Positions 26,779 to 35,238 of a stretch of 64,000 nucleotides of DNA are shown here, piece by piece. A model generated the notes under the pieces. That model was not told the origin of the DNA. It ran no database searches and worked only from the letters and a program-made list of their open reading frames with translations. The stretch is from the NCBI GenBank assembly GCA_023434365.1, contig JAEYSV010000016.1:296946-360945 (forward strand), written 5' to 3'. A program made the translations under genes and the position numbers. How positions within the stretch are numbered: position 1 is the stretch's first letter; each line of letters begins with the position of its first letter. Source of the stretch: Bacillota bacterium (GTDB lineage: Bacteria; Bacillota; Clostridia; Lachnospirales; Lachnospiraceae).

Positions 26779-28239
26779 ATGAAACATAAATTGTGTAATC
26801 GATCATTAGCCATTTTACTTATATTTATTATAGCACTTAACATATACCCTTCTATCAATACTTTTGCTGCAAAAGACTCTACTACCCAGAAACTTGCCAA
26901 TTGGCCAAAAGGTCCCTCTGTTGTTGCAGAATCTGCAATTGTAATGGAAGCTAATACTGGTCTGGTTCTTTATTCAAAAGATATTAATACAAAACGATAT
27001 CCTGCAAGTATTACTAAAATACTAACAACTCTTATAGCATTAGAAAACTGTTCACTAAGTGAAGTAGTTACCTTTAGTAGAGATGCAGTATATAGTGTTG
27101 AACCTGGAAGCAGTGGAATTGGTGTATACCCTGGAGAGCAACTAACTATAGAGCAAAGTCTATATGCTATTATGCTTGCCTCTGCTAATGAAGTAAGCGC
27201 TGGCGTTGGCGAATATATTGCTGGATCTGTCGAAGGATTTGGTAAATTGATGACGGAAAAGGCAAAAGAACTGGGTTGTAAAAACTCAAACTTTGTTAAT
27301 GCACATGGATTGTTCAATGAAAATCATTATACTACAGCATATGACATGGCTCTAATTACCCAAGCCGCAATGAAAAATAAAACATTTCGCCAAATTACTA
27401 GTACTAAAAAATATGTTATACCTCCTACAAATAAATATTTAGAAACTCGTTATTTAACTAATCATCACCAAATGGTATATGGAAATAAGTATCCCCAATA
27501 TGCATACGATACATGTATTGGTGGAAAAACAGGATATATTGAGAAAGCACGTAATACTCTTGTAACTATGGCGAAAAAAGAAGACATGGAATTAATATGT
27601 GTTGTGTTAAGATCTCAAGCTCCGAATCAATCTAGAAATCAGTATACCGATACAATATCATTATTAGACTTTTGTTTTGATAATTTTAAAGTATGTAATC
27701 TAAACAATGAAACTAATGCTCCTTTAATTGAAGAAAACTTATTATTTACGAGATTTAACAGACTCTTTAATGAGGATGATTCCCCTATTTCTATTTCTGG
27801 AAGCTTAAGTGCTGTGGTGCCAATTGCAGCTAAAGAAAATGACATTATACAAAATATAGATTATTATGACTCAGAAAGAATATTCAATGGGAAACGTACT
27901 ATTGGAGAAATAACATATCGTTATGGTGATACAGTTGTTGGGGGCGCTCATATTCTATATACAAAGAAAGAAACTCCTACATTAACCACAAGTAATGCTG
28001 TAATACAAAAAAATTCTGAGGACAATACAATTGCTAATTTGTTTCAAAATGTTAGCGATGGAAACTTGGATCTAAAACCCTATATTGTGCTAGGAATAGT
28101 TTGTCTTATAATACTCCTTTTATTATTTACGTTATTTCTTCTACGTAAAAAAAACAATAATAATAAAGGTTTTGACTTAAGAAAACGAAGTAGAACATAT
28201 GAAAGTGTAAAAGATAGTTTTATGGATTTTACAAAATAG
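26779..28239 (+). CDS. D-alanyl-D-alanine carboxypeptidase (PBP5/DacA family)
   Basis: A serine peptidase that trims the terminal D-Ala from peptidoglycan stem peptides outside the cell. All three penicillin-binding motifs are present: Ser77-x-x-Lys80 (SITK), SAN at 135-137 and KTG at 250-252. The N-terminus is a signal peptide ending near NTFAA. At the C-terminus a single membrane helix (about 437-457), followed by a basic tail, anchors the protein; many DacA proteins use an amphipathic helix instead. The 486-residue length is on the long side for the family. It is a single gene with its own promoter and terminator. Confidence 0.95.
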   Translation: MKHKLCNRSLAILLIFIIALNIYPSINTFAAKDSTTQKLANWPKGPSVVAESAIVMEANTGLVLYSKDINTKRYPASITKILTTLIALENCSLSEVVTFSRDAVYSVEPGSSGIGVYPGEQLTIEQSLYAIMLASANEVSAGVGEYIAGSVEGFGKLMTEKAKELGCKNSNFVNAHGLFNENHYTTAYDMALITQAAMKNKTFRQITSTKKYVIPPTNKYLETRYLTNHHQMVYGNKYPQYAYDTCIGGKTGYIEKARNTLVTMAKKEDMELICVVLRSQAPNQSRNQYTDTISLLDFCFDNFKVCNLNNETNAPLIEENLLFTRFNRLFNEDDSPISISGSLSAVVPIAAKENDIIQNIDYYDSERIFNGKRTIGEITYRYGDTVVGGAHILYTKKETPTLTTSNAVIQKNSEDNTIANLFQNVSDGNLDLKPYIVLGIVCLIILLLLFTLFLLRKKNNNNKGFDLRKRSRTYESVKDSFMDFTK

Positions 28240-28254
28240 TTTGTAATAAAATAG

Positions 28255-28300
28255 GCGCGATAATAGCTAGTAACAGCTTTTATCGCGCTTTCTTATTTTT
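28255..28300 (+). terminator. Terminator after the carboxypeptidase gene
   Basis: GCGCGATAA...AGCT pairs with AGCT...TTATCGCGC (28255-28288), followed by a T-rich tract interrupted by C and A. It lies between convergent genes. Confidence 0.75.
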
Positions 28301-29246
28301 CTTCTTGCTCTTTTCTATTTCTTTTTTTCATTTGTAATTCAGTCTTTTTTTGACCAATCTCAATCGCTTCTTCTTTTGAAATAGGCTTAATTATTTTATT
28401 AGCGTATATGCTTCCAAAACCGGTTTTTTTTATCTGAATACGACCTTTTATATAACCATGATCTCTACAATAGGCTAGACATATATAGTTTTTTGAATTA
28501 ATGCTAAACCATTTAATCTTTTTATGAATTCTCTTATTACAATAAAAGCACTCTACTGACTTAACACTGAAGTCCTGTAATAAATCTTCCTTACAAGTAT
28601 AACTCCTAGTTATATGTTTTTTATAATTATCATACTTTATCTTAATCTCTTCCTCTTTAGTCATAGGAGGATAATAACAGTCAAATGAGATATACTGTTT
28701 TGTATGATTATTGATACACTCGAAAATCTGTGCAGTATACATAGCATCATGAATTGCACTATGAAATGCTCTTTTCTTTTTGATCCCCAAGTAATCAACA
28801 GCATATTCCAAAGTTTTCGGATTCTTAATCCCTTCATACTGAAGAGCGAATAGTTTCTGAACATCATAATATACAACAGGTCCTTTTAGCCACTGTTCAA
28901 CATTATGATATCTCATATTATTCCGAAGTTCCCAAATATCCATCATACCCCAAGTACAAAAACTATAATCCTGACCACACCACTTAAAAAAACTATTAAT
29001 AACTTCAGGAAACTTCTTCTCATTTTCTAGTACACTCATATCAAGATGTAAAAGTTCCTTAGTCTTAGGATGAAATTCATTATACACTATTGGGCATATA
29101 TAAGAATGAAATTGATCAATCACTTTATTTTCATTATTTAGTTTTATGGCACCAATTTCAATAACTTCAAAAAGAAGATTATCATTAAAATCCTCTTTTC
29201 CTTTTGGATTTTGGTTCCACTCTAAGTCTAATACAATATTATTCAT
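28293..29246 (-). CDS. DEDDh-family 3'-5' exonuclease with C-terminal Cys-rich region
   Basis: This 317-residue protein has an N-terminal RNase T / DNA polymerase III epsilon-type exonuclease domain (about 1-170). The metal-binding acids appear in VLDLEWNQ (Asp7, Glu9), with the later Asp in the CTWGMMDIWEL segment and the HDAMYTAQI motif giving His and Asp of DEDDh. The C-terminal ~110 residues are unusual for a plain exonuclease. They hold a Cys pair (ECFYCNKRI) and a second set (ICLAYCRDHG), spaced as in a zinc ribbon, then a basic tail. It resembles KapD-like exonucleases in the first domain. The substrate (RNA or DNA) is not known. Confidence 0.82.
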   Translation of the reverse strand: MNNIVLDLEWNQNPKGKEDFNDNLLFEVIEIGAIKLNNENKVIDQFHSYICPIVYNEFHPKTKELLHLDMSVLENEKKFPEVINSFFKWCGQDYSFCTWGMMDIWELRNNMRYHNVEQWLKGPVVYYDVQKLFALQYEGIKNPKTLEYAVDYLGIKKKRAFHSAIHDAMYTAQIFECINNHTKQYISFDCYYPPMTKEEEIKIKYDNYKKHITRSYTCKEDLLQDFSVKSVECFYCNKRIHKKIKWFSINSKNYICLAYCRDHGYIKGRIQIKKTGFGSIYANKIIKPISKEEAIEIGQKKTELQMKKRNRKEQEEK

Positions 29247-29332
29247 CTTCTTAATATAACCTTATACATTTCTTTTCGTATATTGTCCTTTACAGTGTCA
29301 TTTTTAAAAAGAAATTCCAGGATTCCTTATTA

Positions 29333-29364
29333 CAAAAAATCGGATGACCATCCTCATCCGATTT
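29333..29364 (-). terminator. Terminator of tRNA-Arg
   Basis: A perfect 11-bp stem, AAATCGGATGA with TCATCCGATTT (29337-29364), loop CCATCC, with a T-run on the minus strand just after it. Confidence 0.88.
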
Positions 29365-29368
29365 CTAA

Positions 29369-29442
29369 CGTTCCCGAGGTGATTCGAACACCCGGCCTAC
29401 CGCTTAGGAGGCGGTCGCTCTATCCTGCTGAGCTACGGAAAC
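29369..29442 (-). tRNA. tRNA-Arg (anticodon CCT)
   Basis: A complete 74-nt cloverleaf. Acceptor GTTTCCG pairs with CGGGAAC (one G-U), D stem GCTC/GAGC, anticodon arm ACCGC-CTCCTAA-GCGGT with anticodon CCT, T arm CCGGG-TGTTCGAAT-CACC region, discriminator G, no encoded CCA. It reads the rare AGG codon. Confidence 0.93.
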
Positions 29443-29478
29443 AAGTCAAACAAATATAGAAATTAGTGTTACTTACCT

Positions 29479-29507
29479 ATTATAATCTCATATTAGTACC
29501 ACGTCAA
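29479..29507 (-). promoter_or_regulatory. Promoter of tRNA-Arg
   Basis: On the minus strand, TTGACG (29502-29507), 17 bases, TATAAT (29479-29484). It overlaps the left arm of a 10-bp inverted repeat, ATTAGTACCA / TGGTACTAAT (29492-29501 and 29533-29542). Confidence 0.8.
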
Positions 29508-29597
29508 GAAGGTAACAGACCCTATCTCAACATGGTACTAATTATATATATTAACTTAATACAAAATTACGACAGTAAAATACAAATATTCATATTA

Positions 29598-31958
29598 CTA
29601 TTTAATAGTACAAGCAAAAGTTTTCACTCCTGCAGTAACACTAACTTTAATTCCTTCCTTACACTGTTCATAAACCAATCCTTCAGAATTATTCTGAACT
29701 TCACTGTTAAGTTGAGAATTGATTAATATAACTGTGCAATCTTCATTAGAGTTTATATTTATAGTAACTTTATTAGCCTCCTTGAGAACCATTATTCTTG
29801 ATGCTTCCTCGGCTTTCATGTTGTAAACAATAGTTGATACTTCCTGATTCTCATGCAAACTGTACACCTTATATATTAGATTCTTCTCATAATCATAATC
29901 TGGTCTATTTGTTTTTTCTGAAGTCGCAATAATGGAGTTTTCTCTAACAAACATCGGAATACTTAAATAGTCTACCTTTTCAGTATAGTATTGACCACCA
30001 GTTTTTATTTCACCAGTAAGATAATTAGTCCATACTCCCTTAGGAAGGTAATACTTCGCCATACTACGATCATTGAAGATTGGTGCAACTAAGATTGAGT
30101 CACCAAACATATACTGTTTATCAACAAACTTAACAATATCATCCTCCGTAAACTCTAGAACCATACTTCTCATAGTCGGAATCCCTGTTTTTGAAGTTTC
30201 AATAGCATTACGATACAAATATGGCATAAGCGAAGCTTTTAATTTAGTAAAAAATCTTACAACATCAACTGCTTCTTCATCATAAGCCCATGGAATTCGA
30301 TAAGAGCTACTGCCATGTAAACGGCTATGAGTAGAAAGTAATCCAAACGCAGCCCAACGCTTATAAACATCAGCAGTACTTGTATTTTCAAATCCTCCTA
30401 TATCGTGTGACCAAAAGCCAAAACCAGACATTGTTAACGATAATCCTCCACGAAGACTTTCTTCCATGGATTCATAATCTGACCAACAGTCTCCTCCCCA
30501 ATGTACCGGGAATTTCTGTCCTCCCACAGTTGCACTTCTTGCAAATAGAATAGCGTCATTCTCCCCTCGTTTCTTCTGAAGGAGCTCATATACACATTTA
30601 TTGTATAGATATGTATAGTAATTATGCATCTTCTCAGGATCTGAGCCATCATAATATTTACAATCTACAGGAAGTCTTTCACCAAAATCAGTTTTAAAAC
30701 AGTCTACTCCCATGTCAAGCAAAGCTTCAAGTTTACTACAATACCAATCACATGCAGCTGGGTTTGTAAAATCTACAATTGCCATTCCTGGATGCCACAT
30801 ATCCCACTGCCACACATCTCCATTTTTTCTCTTAATAAAATAGTCACCTTTTAATCCTTCTTCAAATAGAACAGACTCTTGTCCAATATAAGGATTAATC
30901 CAAACACAGATATTTAAGCCCTTGTCCTTAATTCTTGAAAGCATACCTTTAGGATCCGGAAATACGCGGTTATCCCACAGAAAGTCGCACCAGTGAAACT
31001 CTTTCATCCAATAACAGTCAAAATGGAATACTCTTAGTGGAATATCTCGTTCTAACATACCATCAATAAAACTCATTACCGTTTCTTCATCATAATTTGT
31101 AGTAAATGAGGTCGACAACCAAAGTCCAAATGTCCATGGTGATGGTAAAGAAGGTTTTCCTGATATATCTGTATATTTTTGAATAACTTCCTTCATAGTT
31201 GTCCCTGCTATAAAGAAGTAATCTAATTTTTCGCCAGCTACACTAAATTGAAGTTTATTAACCTGTTCAGATCCTACTTCAAAAGAAACTAATTCAGGAT
31301 GATTAACCAATACTCCATAATTACGATCAGAAACATAAAACGGAATATTCTTGTAGGATTGTTCTGTAGATGTTCCGCCATCTTCGTTCCATATATTAAT
31401 AGTTTGACCATTCTTAACAAAAGGAGTAAAGCGCTCACCAAATCCATAAAAGTGCTCATCAACATTTATCGTAAATCTTTGTCTCATATAGGTGTTTTCT
31501 TTCTCACCTTTATCGTATGCTAATCCACGCCAATCCGTTTTTACATATGATAAATCTCGATTTTCTGAAGCAGTAATAAATTCTCCATTTTGGTAAAATT
31601 TCATTGAAAAATATTTCTTATGTACTACTAAGGACAAATTGCCTGAAACAAAAGTTATCTGATCTTCTGTATCCGTTATAGTCATATTCTCTTTATTATC
31701 TATCGCTAAATCAAAATAAGGTGCTTTTTCTTGTACCCCTGCATAGTGATAAGTTGTAATATGAAATACCTCTTTTTGAGGCGATGATATTTTTAATGTA
31801 AGATTTATTCCTCCAAGCACAGCTCCTCTGTGATTCACCGGATAAGTTGGCGCACATAACTGAGTTTGTTTCTCGTCTCCAGTAACATAATGTACTTCTG
31901 CCGGTGAAAAACACTCTGTACCCTCTTTTGACAACCAGCATCCATTGCTAAATTTCAT
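29598..31958 (-). CDS. yicI: Alpha-xylosidase, glycoside hydrolase family 31 (YicI-like)
   Basis: A retaining GH31 enzyme that releases alpha-linked xylose, for example from xyloglucan oligosaccharides such as isoprimeverose. It has 786 residues and no signal peptide, so it is cytoplasmic. The nucleophile is Asp424 in KTDFGERLP and the acid/base Asp490 in HWGGDCWSDYESM; the 66-residue spacing equals that of E. coli YicI (416/482). The segment GFWSHDIGGFENT and HSRLHGSSSYRIPWAYD match the YicI subgroup closely. AAAGGAG lies seven bases before the ATG. It is not next to a sugar transporter or other glycosidase, so it must act on imported oligosaccharides from other loci. Confidence 0.95.
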   Translation of the reverse strand: MKFSNGCWLSKEGTECFSPAEVHYVTGDEKQTQLCAPTYPVNHRGAVLGGINLTLKISSPQKEVFHITTYHYAGVQEKAPYFDLAIDNKENMTITDTEDQITFVSGNLSLVVHKKYFSMKFYQNGEFITASENRDLSYVKTDWRGLAYDKGEKENTYMRQRFTINVDEHFYGFGERFTPFVKNGQTINIWNEDGGTSTEQSYKNIPFYVSDRNYGVLVNHPELVSFEVGSEQVNKLQFSVAGEKLDYFFIAGTTMKEVIQKYTDISGKPSLPSPWTFGLWLSTSFTTNYDEETVMSFIDGMLERDIPLRVFHFDCYWMKEFHWCDFLWDNRVFPDPKGMLSRIKDKGLNICVWINPYIGQESVLFEEGLKGDYFIKRKNGDVWQWDMWHPGMAIVDFTNPAACDWYCSKLEALLDMGVDCFKTDFGERLPVDCKYYDGSDPEKMHNYYTYLYNKCVYELLQKKRGENDAILFARSATVGGQKFPVHWGGDCWSDYESMEESLRGGLSLTMSGFGFWSHDIGGFENTSTADVYKRWAAFGLLSTHSRLHGSSSYRIPWAYDEEAVDVVRFFTKLKASLMPYLYRNAIETSKTGIPTMRSMVLEFTEDDIVKFVDKQYMFGDSILVAPIFNDRSMAKYYLPKGVWTNYLTGEIKTGGQYYTEKVDYLSIPMFVRENSIIATSEKTNRPDYDYEKNLIYKVYSLHENQEVSTIVYNMKAEEASRIMVLKEANKVTININSNEDCTVILINSQLNSEVQNNSEGLVYEQCKEGIKVSVTAGVKTFACTIK

Positions 31959-31989
31959 GTAAATACTCCTTTCATGATAAATATTATTT

Positions 31990-32041
31990 ATAAAAAAATA
32001 CTTAGTCTTATTGTAATTATAATCCCATCAAGACTAAGTAT
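31990..32041 (-). terminator. Terminator of the HD-GYP / DUF3881-like operon
   Basis: A perfect 12-bp stem (ATACTTAGTCTT at 31998-32009 with AAGACTAAGTAT at 32030-32041) followed on the minus strand by a run of T. It also lies just ahead of the alpha-xylosidase gene, whose promoter was not clearly found. Confidence 0.88.
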
Positions 32042-32048
32042 ATTTTTC

Positions 32049-32921
32049 CTAAAACTGAACTATTCCCTGCATCCAAACCGTTCCTTTAAAACGTCTTCCT
32101 GGAGCAGGTTCCCCTTCAATATCTTTTTCATTAATGCAAATATCGATGGGAACGTCATTACATAATACCAATATCTGATAAATCTTCTCATTTGTAAATG
32201 TATTTTCCACTCTATTTACATGAACTATATTACCTATTAGTGTATACAAATCAGATTCTGATCCGTATGGTATAAATGTGCTTTCTACAATCGTATAAAC
32301 GTCAGTTTTTCTTGATCTTTTACTAATTGATGAGTATAAATCAAGTTCATCTAAAGTAAGACTTTCTATTGCCTCTTGAGATCCTTCTTTTGCTTCTGCA
32401 ATTAATTGATTTCGACGCTTAGTATTATATAGTTTACTAGATTTTCTGTTATTTAGGTAATCAAATCCCAATAATACTTTTCCTTCAATAGACAATGCTG
32501 ATAAGGCCACTTGCTTATTCATGGTAATTAACGTTTTTTCTTCTCGATGCTTAATATAATCTACAACATTTATCAAGCTGAATATCATTGAGACACCAAT
32601 TCTGTTATCGTCACACATTCCTGCATAGCTTTCGGTATCTACCTTTTTATGAAAGCTAACTTCACATTCCAAAGAATTTTGAGATGACACATGGTATGGA
32701 CAATACTGTTCCATATAAAATACGTTATCCTCATCATACTCCCCGCGTAATACAACCCCTGCTCCAGGTAATACTTCCGTATTTATTTCTGAATAACGAA
32801 TTCCATCCTTTAATATGATTTTTTCGTTATCTTTCTCTCTTATCATCTGTTTTAATATTAATTCTAACTGCTTTCGATTTTTAATGTCGCTATATCCTAT
32901 AGCTCTCAAATAACTATGCAC
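32049..32921 (-). CDS. DUF3881-like protein of unknown function
   Basis: A 290-residue soluble protein whose N-terminus (MHSYLRAIGYSDI) recalls DUF3881, a family largely confined to Lachnospiraceae and relatives; this recognition is from memory and not checked. There is no membrane segment and no catalytic motif. It contains an acidic N-terminal half with Cys residues (EQYCPYH, LECEVSF, GMCDDN) and a C-terminal beta-rich part. The start is a GTG at 32921, fixed by AAGGTGG seven bases upstream; an overlapping ATG is out of frame. It begins 28 bp after the HD-GYP gene and is probably co-transcribed with it. Confidence 0.65.
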   Translation of the reverse strand: MHSYLRAIGYSDIKNRKQLELILKQMIREKDNEKIILKDGIRYSEINTEVLPGAGVVLRGEYDEDNVFYMEQYCPYHVSSQNSLECEVSFHKKVDTESYAGMCDDNRIGVSMIFSLINVVDYIKHREEKTLITMNKQVALSALSIEGKVLLGFDYLNNRKSSKLYNTKRRNQLIAEAKEGSQEAIESLTLDELDLYSSISKRSRKTDVYTIVESTFIPYGSESDLYTLIGNIVHVNRVENTFTNEKIYQILVLCNDVPIDICINEKDIEGEPAPGRRFKGTVWMQGIVQF

Positions 32922-32949
32922 ATTCTCACCACCTTGTTTTAACCACTGA

Positions 32950-34023
32950 TTATACTTGAATAGTTTCCAATGTATCCGTTATAAACAATGTTAGATACTG
33001 TGTCAAGTCTTTTTCGATCCAATTTGTATATTTATATCCACTTTTATCTTCAATAATTCTAATAACTGGGCGAGTAGGACATTTGTAATTTTGTCTTATA
33101 ACTACAGCAATATCTCCCTCACTTGTGTAAACAATAGTCCCATTTGGATAAGATGCTATTGTTGCATTAAAAATCTTTACCACCTCATGACTCAGCGTCA
33201 CACCACTTAACGTCAATATATATTCAACAGCTTCGTGTATTTTCATTTTTGTAATAAAGCTACCGTATACTAGTCGATCGAACAAATCTGCCACTGCAAC
33301 TATTTTACATCCCAATTTAATATGCTCTTCATTTAAATGAAATGGGTATCCTGTACCATTACAAGCTTCATGGTGTAACAATATTATATTCTTTGCATAT
33401 GTTGATAGCCAGTTTTCATTCTCAACGGCATTATATCCATATATAACATGCTTCTTTAATTCCTTTTTTTCTTCGTTTGTATACTTGTAACTTTTTTCGT
33501 TATCTAGATTTACATTAACAAGACAATATCCTATATCATGTAATAGACTACCTACTGCAATATCATAAATTTTATCTTTTGGTAATTTTAGTTGCATTGC
33601 TATAAGTACTGAAAGAGTACACACACTGACTGAATGAGAATATATATCTTCACTTTTTCTTCTTAATCCCGATACGCAATATAATACTTTTTCATTTTCT
33701 AATACTTTTTCAACCACAGCCTCTACAGCTTTAATTACACTATCATGCTGCTTTTGCCCATAATATCGAAACCGGTCAATTGTCTTCTTTACCATATCGT
33801 AACACTGGATTTTTATATCATCTTCAGTAATTTCCGTACTTTGTACGTTTTTAATCACATCATCAAAAATGGTAACCTCATTAATGTTTAACCTAATCAG
33901 CCTCTCTATATATTCTTTCTTTAATATAGTCCCTGCTGCTAAAATAATTGTGTTATTATCAAAAAAAATATCCTTTGCTAGCCTTTCATTCCCTTTTATA
34001 TCTGCTACATGAATTTTACTCAT
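32950..34023 (-). CDS. HD-GYP domain protein with altered metal/GYP motifs
   Basis: This 357-residue protein has a short N-terminal domain of about 100 residues and a C-terminal HD-GYP domain. HD-GYP enzymes hydrolyse cyclic di-GMP or related dinucleotides. The HD motif reads LLHDIGYC, where the usual Lys after HDIG is replaced by Tyr. The GYP motif reads HHEACNGTGYP, with Asn in place of the usual Asp of HHExxDGxGYP. Metal-binding His residues look intact, so activity may be changed rather than lost. GAAGG precedes the ATG. It is co-directional with the DUF3881-like gene. Confidence 0.88.
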   Translation of the reverse strand: MSKIHVADIKGNERLAKDIFFDNNTIILAAGTILKKEYIERLIRLNINEVTIFDDVIKNVQSTEITEDDIKIQCYDMVKKTIDRFRYYGQKQHDSVIKAVEAVVEKVLENEKVLYCVSGLRRKSEDIYSHSVSVCTLSVLIAMQLKLPKDKIYDIAVGSLLHDIGYCLVNVNLDNEKSYKYTNEEKKELKKHVIYGYNAVENENWLSTYAKNIILLHHEACNGTGYPFHLNEEHIKLGCKIVAVADLFDRLVYGSFITKMKIHEAVEYILTLSGVTLSHEVVKIFNATIASYPNGTIVYTSEGDIAVVIRQNYKCPTRPVIRIIEDKSGYKYTNWIEKDLTQYLTLFITDTLETIQV

Positions 34024-34179
34024 CTCTTTACCTTCTTTTGATGGTCTGATTGTATTTTAATATTATTTTATAATATAACTGTACAAGTTTCAAACAATTT
34101 CTTCAATGTACTAAATAGTTATTTTTTTGTATATTTTTTATATAAAATTTGATAAATAGTATACATTTTTGTTAAAAAG

Positions 34180-34188
34180 TGTTATAAT
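34180..34188 (+). promoter_or_regulatory. Extended -10 promoter of the APH-like kinase gene
   Basis: TGTTATAAT at 34180-34188 matches the extended -10 consensus TGnTATAAT; no convincing -35 is present. It lies about 60 bp ahead of the start codon. Confidence 0.55.
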
Positions 34189-34248
34189 AGTATTACATAA
34201 ATAATTGCGCAATAATTAATAAACGATAACTATGAGGAGTTGATCTAT

Positions 34249-34995
34249 ATGGATTTAACAAACAAAATTGCTACTGGTAAGTCTTCTCAGGTATACTTAC
34301 ATGAGGATCTGGCGTTTAAAGTTTACAATGAAACCTCATCAAAAGTTGACGTTTTATTGGAAGCATTAAACACTGCCCGTGTTGAGCAAACCGGCTTAAC
34401 TCTCCCAACCATACAGAAGGTAACTATGATAAACAATCAATGGACCTTAGTTATGGATTATATTGAAGGGCCAACTATGGCGACTCTTATGAAAGAGAAC
34501 CCAAATAAGCTGGAGGAATACATATCGAAAATGGTAGAGGTTCAGATGACAATTCAGTCAAAACAATGTCCTTTACTAAATAAGTTAAAAGACAAAATGA
34601 AAGCACAAATAAAAAGCCTTGATTGTATTGACAGTATAATTAAATATGAAATTTTGACCAAATTGGAATCCATGCCAAAACATGATAAAATTTGTCATGG
34701 TGACTTTGAACCACGAAATATTATTGTAAGTAAAGATGGTTATTATACCCTAGATTGGATTCATGCAACTCAGGGTAATGCAAGTGCCGATGTAGCAAGA
34801 ACATTCTTATTATTAGCCTTAGAAAGCATTGAAACCGCTAATATGTACATGGATATCTTTTGTAAGAAATCCGGAACCAGAAAACAATATGTTCAACAGT
34901 GGCTTCCAATTGTTGCTGCTGCTCAGCTAACAAAAAATCGTCCCGAAGAAAAAGACCTTTTAATGAAGTGGGTTAACGTTGTAGAATACGAATAG
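34249..34995 (+). CDS. Aminoglycoside phosphotransferase/choline kinase-like protein
   Basis: A 248-residue small-molecule kinase of the APH/ChoK fold. The N-lobe begins with a G-loop-like IATGKSSQVYLHEDLAFKVY; the Lys in AFKVY would bind ATP. The catalytic loop is HGDFEPRNIIV (HxDxxxxN) and the metal site is the Asp in YTLDW. The start is the ATG at 34249, with GAGGAG at 34234-34239; an in-frame TTG at 34240 overlaps that site and is rejected. The substrate is unknown, and the family name alone is not evidence of drug resistance. Confidence 0.85.
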   Translation: MDLTNKIATGKSSQVYLHEDLAFKVYNETSSKVDVLLEALNTARVEQTGLTLPTIQKVTMINNQWTLVMDYIEGPTMATLMKENPNKLEEYISKMVEVQMTIQSKQCPLLNKLKDKMKAQIKSLDCIDSIIKYEILTKLESMPKHDKICHGDFEPRNIIVSKDGYYTLDWIHATQGNASADVARTFLLLALESIETANMYMDIFCKKSGTRKQYVQQWLPIVAAAQLTKNRPEEKDLLMKWVNVVEYE

Positions 34996-35031
34996 TTTGC
35001 ATACATTAATTCTTTTTATTTTCCTTCTTTC

Positions 35032-35091
35032 AAAGAGGTAGTATTATGAATATCTTAGACCACTTTAAGATATTCACAATGCTACCTCTTT
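35032..35091. terminator. Long hairpin after the APH-like kinase gene
   Basis: A 26-bp stem with only two G-U pairs: AAAGAGGTAG...AATATCTTA (35032-35057) pairs with TAAGATATT...CTACCTCTTT (to 35091). A T-rich but broken tract follows. It is a probable terminator or mRNA-end stabiliser for the plus-strand gene. Confidence 0.65.
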
Positions 35092-35152
35092 GTTTACTGT
35101 GTTTATTTAATTTATTTCAAATAAATAAATCTCTAGCACATATTCCCTTACG

Positions 35153-35211
35153 AATACTTTACATAATTGAATAAAGTATTTAGGACCTTAAGAAGTATTC
35201 TTAAGGTCCTA
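35153..35211. terminator. Two adjacent hairpins after adhE
   Basis: AATACTTTA/TAAAGTATT (35153-35180) sits directly beside a perfect 14-bp palindrome, TAGGACCTTAAGAA with TTCTTAAGGTCCTA (35181-35211, loop GTA). Read from adhE the larger hairpin comes 28 bp after the stop, but the following T-run is weak. Confidence 0.6.
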
Positions 35212-35238
35212 AGAGTATATATTAAGGAACAATAATAA

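Noticed and set aside
29369..29442. tRNA-Arg as an integration site of a mobile element
   Set aside because: No integrase, no repeated tRNA end and no foreign-looking genes are nearby.
34249..34995. Aminoglycoside resistance gene
   Set aside because: The fold motifs match the broad kinase superfamily only; nothing in sequence or context supports drug resistance.
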